A DNA stretch of 9,353 bases. Origin: Paracoccaceae bacterium (GTDB lineage: Bacteria > Pseudomonadota > Alphaproteobacteria > Rhodobacterales > Rhodobacteraceae). The notes under the pieces are model-generated. The model searched no databases. It was not told where the DNA came from and saw only the letters and a list, made by a program, of their open reading frames with translations. The stretch lies in assembly GCA_024304875.1 (NCBI GenBank), contig JAMWZF010000100.1:1-9353 (forward strand). The letters run 5' to 3'. A program made the position numbers and the translations under genes. Positions 6,783 through 9,353 of this stretch are shown piece after piece; position 1 is the first letter of the stretch; the number at the start of each line of letters is the position of its first letter.

Positions 6783-7268
6783 TCAGAACGGGATTTCGTC
6801 GTCCATGTCGCCGCCGGCAGGCGCGCCGCCGTAGTCGGGGCCCGAGCCGCCGCCGTAGCCGCGGTCACGGTCGTCGTAGCCGCCGCCACCGCCCCCACCG
6901 CCGGTGCCGCCGCCGCCGGGGCCGTCGAGGAAGGTCATCTCGCCACCGAAGGGCCGCAGCACGACCTCGGTCGAGTACCGGTCCTGGCCGCTCTGGTCCT
7001 GCCATTTGCGGGTTTCGAGCTTGCCCTCGATGTAGACCTTCGAGCCCTTCTTGAGATACCGTTCGGCCAGGCCGGCAAGGTTCTCGTTGAAGATGGCGAC
7101 CGAGTGCCACTCGGTCCGCTCTCGCCGCTCGCCGGTGTTGCGGTCCTTCCAGTTCTCGGAAGTGGCGATGCGCAGGTTGCAGACCTTGCCGCCGTTCTGG
7201 AAGGTCCGGATCTCCGGGTCGCGGCCCAGATTGCCGATGAGGATCACCTTGTTCACGCTGCCGGCCAT
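6783..7268 (-). CDS. ssb: Single-stranded DNA-binding protein
   Basis: SSB coats single-stranded DNA in replication, recombination and repair and recruits partners through its C-terminal tip. The 161-residue product has the OB fold at about 1-114 (NKVILIGNLGRDPEIR at the start; TEWHSVAIF; GKLETRKWQDQSGQDRYSTE). The DNA-stacking aromatics line up with the E. coli protein: W40, W54, F60 and W89 (E. coli W88). A glycine-rich linker runs about 117-153, including an unbroken run of eight Gly, and the acidic tip is MDDEIPF (155-161). Start ATG at 7268 has GAGAGG five bases upstream. The gene is alone on its strand, divergent from the transglycosylase and convergent with aroB. Confidence 0.96.
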   Translation of the reverse strand: MAGSVNKVILIGNLGRDPEIRTFQNGGKVCNLRIATSENWKDRNTGERRERTEWHSVAIFNENLAGLAERYLKKGSKVYIEGKLETRKWQDQSGQDRYSTEVVLRPFGGEMTFLDGPGGGGTGGGGGGGGYDDRDRGYGGGSGPDYGGAPAGGDMDDEIPF

Positions 7269-7357
7269 GTCGTCCTCTCTGTCTCGTCCTGAATGCTCTC
7301 GTCTGGCGCGAATCCCGCGCTTGGGGTCCGGGCGAGACTAGATGTTGCCGATCAGGG

Positions 7358-7372
7358 TTAACAGGGGGTTGA
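7358..7372. promoter_or_regulatory. Near-match to a CtrA binding site
   Basis: TTAA (7358-7361), seven bases, TTGA (7369-7372). The alphaproteobacterial CtrA consensus is TTAA-N7-TTAA, so seven of eight specified bases match. TTAA is rare in this GC-rich window. It sits just upstream of the proposed transglycosylase -35 box. Binding is inference only. Confidence 0.25.
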
Positions 7373-7383
7373 TCGCAGCAGGT

Positions 7384-7411
7384 TTGCGAAACCGGACAAA
7401 GGCCGTATGGT
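7384..7411 (+). promoter_or_regulatory. Possible sigma-70-type promoter for the lytic transglycosylase
   Basis: TTGCGA (7384-7389) and TATGGT (7406-7411) are each four of six to consensus, with a 16-base spacer, giving a leader of about 30 bases before ATG 7449. The -35 box overlaps the inverted repeat GGTTT-GCG-AAACC (7381-7393), which could be an operator. Confidence 0.28.
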
Positions 7412-7448
7412 CCCGGGCAACGGGATTCTGGGCGAGGGGCCTTCAGAC

Positions 7449-8039
7449 ATGGTGAACGCGCGCGCGCTGATCGGGGGAGCCCTGCTCTGCCTGATGCCCC
7501 TCTCCGGGCTGGCCCAGACCCTGTCGACCTCGAACCGCACCGCGCTGTTCCAGTCCCAGACCCGCGTCCTCGACAGCAGGGCGGCTTCGCAATACGCCAA
7601 TTCCGTCCGGCTGCAGCCGCCGAGAGTGGACGTGCCGGCGGGATACGGCGGGCCGAATTTCACCGGCGCCTACCGTGGCCCCTATCTCGACCTCGCCCGC
7701 TCGGCCGCGCGCCGGCACGGCATCCCCGAGGACCTGTTCCTGCGCCTCGTCCAGCAGGAGAGCGGCTGGAACCACCGGGCGAAATCCCACGCCGGTGCCC
7801 AGGGCCTGGCCCAGCTGATGCCGGGCACGGCGCAGCTTCTCGGCGTGCGCGACGTCTGGGACCCCTACCAGAACCTCGACGGCGGGGCCCGTTACCTGCG
7901 GATGATGTATCAGGAGTTCGGCACCTGGCGGCTGGCGCTTGCTGCCTACAACGCGGGCCCGCAGGCGGTACGGACCTACAGCGGCGTTCCGCCCTACCGC
8001 GAGACCCAGAACTACGTCCGGGTGATCTGGGGCCAGTGA
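7449..8039 (+). CDS. Secreted lytic murein transglycosylase, single SLT domain
   Basis: The enzyme would cleave the MurNAc-GlcNAc bond in periplasmic peptidoglycan, leaving a 1,6-anhydro end. From ATG 7449 the product is 196 residues. Residues 1-22 are a signal peptide (MVNARALIGGALLCLMPLSGLA, cleavage before QT); there is no lipobox cysteine at the cleavage site. Residues about 23-75 are a polar linker. The SLT (family 1) domain fills about 76-196: catalytic E104 in QQESGWN, AQGLAQLMPGTA (117-128), NLDGGARYL (142-150) and AYNAGP (166-171). It ends directly after the domain, so it is a minimal enzyme without peptidoglycan-binding modules. ATG 7449 has GAGGGG nine bases upstream and gives a proper signal peptide; an ATG at 7407 would add 14 residues and is less likely. 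Family confident; physiological role unknown. Confidence 0.92.
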   Translation: MVNARALIGGALLCLMPLSGLAQTLSTSNRTALFQSQTRVLDSRAASQYANSVRLQPPRVDVPAGYGGPNFTGAYRGPYLDLARSAARRHGIPEDLFLRLVQQESGWNHRAKSHAGAQGLAQLMPGTAQLLGVRDVWDPYQNLDGGARYLRMMYQEFGTWRLALAAYNAGPQAVRTYSGVPPYRETQNYVRVIWGQ

Positions 8040-8047
8040 CCGCAGGT

Positions 8048-8060
8048 CACCGACCCGGTG
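8048..8060. terminator. Short dyad in the convergent gap, weak terminator candidate
   Basis: CACCG (8048-8052) and CGGTG (8056-8060) flank a 3-base loop, nine bases after the transglycosylase stop. The stem is short and has no T-run. The remaining gap to 8131 shows only another minor dyad (CACC-C-GGTG, 8101-8109). Confidence 0.22.
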
Positions 8061-8131
8061 CGCGTGTAGCGTTTCGGTGGAGCCGATGACGCGGGCGCGG
8101 CACCCGGTGGCCCTTCCGGATGCCCACCCCC

Positions 8132-9353
8132 TCAGCCCACGATCGCGAACTTGTGGTAATGGAATTCGTTCGACGGGTGCTTCTCGGCTCCGACGACCGT
8201 GCCGTCGTGGTGGTTGAAGAGGGTGCGCCAGTAGGGCTGGATCACAACGCCGTCGCTGCGCAGGGTCTGTTCGATCTCGGCCATGATCTCGCGCCGGGTG
8301 TCCGCGTCGGCGATCCCGAGGGCCCGGTTCACCAGGGCGTCGAAGGCCGGGTTGGCATAGGCGCTGTCGTTCCAGGCCTCGCCGGAGCGGTACGCGATGG
8401 CCAGGACCTGCACGTCGAGGGGACGATGGTTCCAGGCGGTTGCCGAGAAGGGAAAGTCCATCCAGCCGCTCCAGAATGTGGCGCCGGGCATGATCTTGTG
8501 GATCGCCGGGATGCCGGCGTCGTTCAGCATCGCCACCACGGCGGCGCCGGTGTTGCGCTCGAAGTCGTCGTCGACGGTGATCAGCTCGTGCTGGAGGTCG
8601 GAGAGGCCGGCTGCGACCATTTCCGCACGGGCGCGGGCGGGGTCGAACTCGGCCGGACCGATGTCGGCATAGGCGGGATGAACCGGGCAGACGTGGTGGT
8701 TGGCGGCCACCTCGCCCCGGTTCGAGTAGCCGAGCTCCAGACAGATCTCGTTGCTGACCGCCAGCTGCAGGGCACGGCGGACCCGGACGTCGGCGTAGGG
8801 CGTCTTGCCGTTCACCTCGGCTGCCTGGTTGGGCCGGATGGCGAGGGTCGAGGCGCTCGGCGTCTCGGTCCGGGTCCAGCCGAGGGAGTCGAAGATCTCG
8901 ACGAAGGTCCCCACGGTCTCGTAGAGCAGGTCCACCTCGCCGGCCTCGGCAGCGGCGAGCCACTGGGCGGGGTCGGTCCCGTAGTCGATCAGCTCGATCC
9001 GGTCGAGGTAGGGGCCGCCGTAGATCTCGGTACCCCACCAGCGCCGCTCGGACCGCTGCATCACGCAGCGCACGCCGACTTCGAGCGACACGCCGGTGTA
9101 GGGGCCGGTGCCGATCCAGGTCTCGTAAGGCGCGGTGTGGTCGTGGTCCACGTGGGCGATGGCCGCGGGATAGTCCGAGACGTTGGCAATGATCGCGATG
9201 TCCGGTTTCGAGAGGTTCAACACGACGGTGTAGAGGTCGGGCATCTCGACCGCGCCCTCGCGCAGCCGGTCGCCCTCCATCAGGGCGCCGAGGCGGCTGG
9301 CCATGGAGTTGGCCTCGGCGGTGCCGTCGCACCACAGCTCGATGTTGCGCACC
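8132..9353 (-). CDS. ABC transporter substrate-binding protein, SBP family 5, C-terminal part (start outside window)
   Basis: The frame is open to the right edge; 406 residues of the C-terminal portion are visible and the N-terminus with its signal peptide lies outside. Family 5 (DppA/OppA/NikA type) markers are GTGPYTG (81-87), the segment PYADVRVRRALQLAVS (185-200) and YANPAFDALVNRA (332-344), numbered from the first visible residue. Such proteins bind peptides, or in some branches nickel complexes or other solutes, in the periplasm and deliver them to a DppBCDF-like permease. No permease gene is visible; it could lie to the right. The protein is notably rich in His (AHVDHDHTAPY 66-76, NHHVCPVH 218-225, FNHHDG 379-384, FHYHKF 397-402) and has four Cys. 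Ligand cannot be deduced. GTG at 9350-9352 is probably an internal valine, since family members usually have about 500 residues or more. Confidence 0.88.
   Translation of the reverse strand, partial: VRNIELWCDGTAEANSMASRLGALMEGDRLREGAVEMPDLYTVVLNLSKPDIAIIANVSDYPAAIAHVDHDHTAPYETWIGTGPYTGVSLEVGVRCVMQRSERRWWGTEIYGGPYLDRIELIDYGTDPAQWLAAAEAGEVDLLYETVGTFVEIFDSLGWTRTETPSASTLAIRPNQAAEVNGKTPYADVRVRRALQLAVSNEICLELGYSNRGEVAANHHVCPVHPAYADIGPAEFDPARARAEMVAAGLSDLQHELITVDDDFERNTGAAVVAMLNDAGIPAIHKIMPGATFWSGWMDFPFSATAWNHRPLDVQVLAIAYRSGEAWNDSAYANPAFDALVNRALGIADADTRREIMAEIEQTLRSDGVVIQPYWRTLFNHHDGTVVGAEKHPSNEFHYHKFAIVG

Larger units (their letters stand above)
7269..7448. promoter_or_regulatory. Divergent regulatory region of ssb and the lytic transglycosylase
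   Basis: This 180-base spacer must hold both promoters. Visible elements: inverted repeat GCGCG (7306-7310) / CGCGC (7316-7320) in the presumed ssb leader; GANTC sites at 7310-7314 and 7424-7428; TTAA-N7-TTGA at 7358-7372; and GGTTTGCGAAACC at 7381-7393. For ssb no confident -35/-10 pair was found. Confidence 0.55.

Noticed and set aside
6729..7292. 187-residue Ala/Val-rich plus-strand frame opposite ssb
   Set aside because: It is the antisense of the glycine-rich linker and OB fold of SSB; no start context or domain supports it.
7357..7371. SOS (LexA) box of the GTTC-N7-GTTC type upstream of ssb
   Set aside because: The bases are GTTA-N7-GTTG; both conserved C positions are wrong, and no GAAC pair was found elsewhere in the spacer.
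7449..7520. Transglycosylase as a lipoprotein
   Set aside because: The only cysteine (residue 14) is inside the hydrophobic core and not at a lipobox; the cleavage region GLA-QT fits signal peptidase I.
7443..9335. 630-residue minus-strand open frame spanning both the substrate-binding protein gene and the transglycosylase antisense
   Set aside because: Arg/Pro/Gly-rich shadow of high GC content; it overlaps two genes with clear conserved motifs and shows no domain itself.

Overview
The window is very GC-rich and densely coded. Protein sequences and gene content (XerD, a 3-dehydroquinate synthase overlapping shikimate kinase, a CNNM/CorC-type protein with CBS domains, an SSB with a glycine-rich linker) point to an alphaproteobacterium, most likely of the Rhodobacteraceae. 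This is inference from protein character and has not been checked by any search. It looks like an ordinary core chromosomal segment: I see no insertion sequence, prophage gene, CRISPR array, tRNA or rRNA, and no gene-free stretch longer than about 215 bases.

Layout. Bases 1-665 (+) hold the C-terminal part of a HerA/DUF853-type ATPase. It meets tail to tail, with no spacer, a minus-strand CNNM/CorC-type membrane protein (666-1976). Then comes a tightly packed minus-strand cluster, read right to left: a 51-residue single-span membrane protein (4605-4760), a 528-residue exported alpha-helical protein (3014-4600) and xerD (2076-3017). Its gaps are 4 bases and then a 4-base overlap. Divergent from this cluster, across a 137-base AT-richer spacer, are aroK (4898-5458) and aroB (5451-6569) on the plus strand, overlapping by 8 bases. 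A 213-base convergent gap full of hairpins, including a 20-base tandem duplication, separates aroB from ssb (6783-7268, -). A 180-base divergent region then leads to a small secreted lytic transglycosylase (7449-8039, +). A 92-base convergent gap ends at the C-terminal part of a periplasmic substrate-binding protein for a peptide-type ABC transporter (8132-9353, -), cut by the window edge.

How the genes work together. aroK and aroB supply two steps of the shikimate pathway and are almost certainly co-transcribed and translationally coupled. XerD resolves chromosome dimers and is coupled to an envelope protein of unknown function, which is the least understood part of the window. ssb and the transglycosylase share a regulatory region that carries a near-match to a CtrA site and two GANTC motifs.

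The most useful additions beyond standard gene calls are the small membrane protein gene, the choice of Met at 4600 as start of the 528-residue exported protein, the envelope-protein/xerD coupling, and the tandem repeat and hairpins between aroB and ssb. I do not see convincing evidence for a novel multi-gene system.
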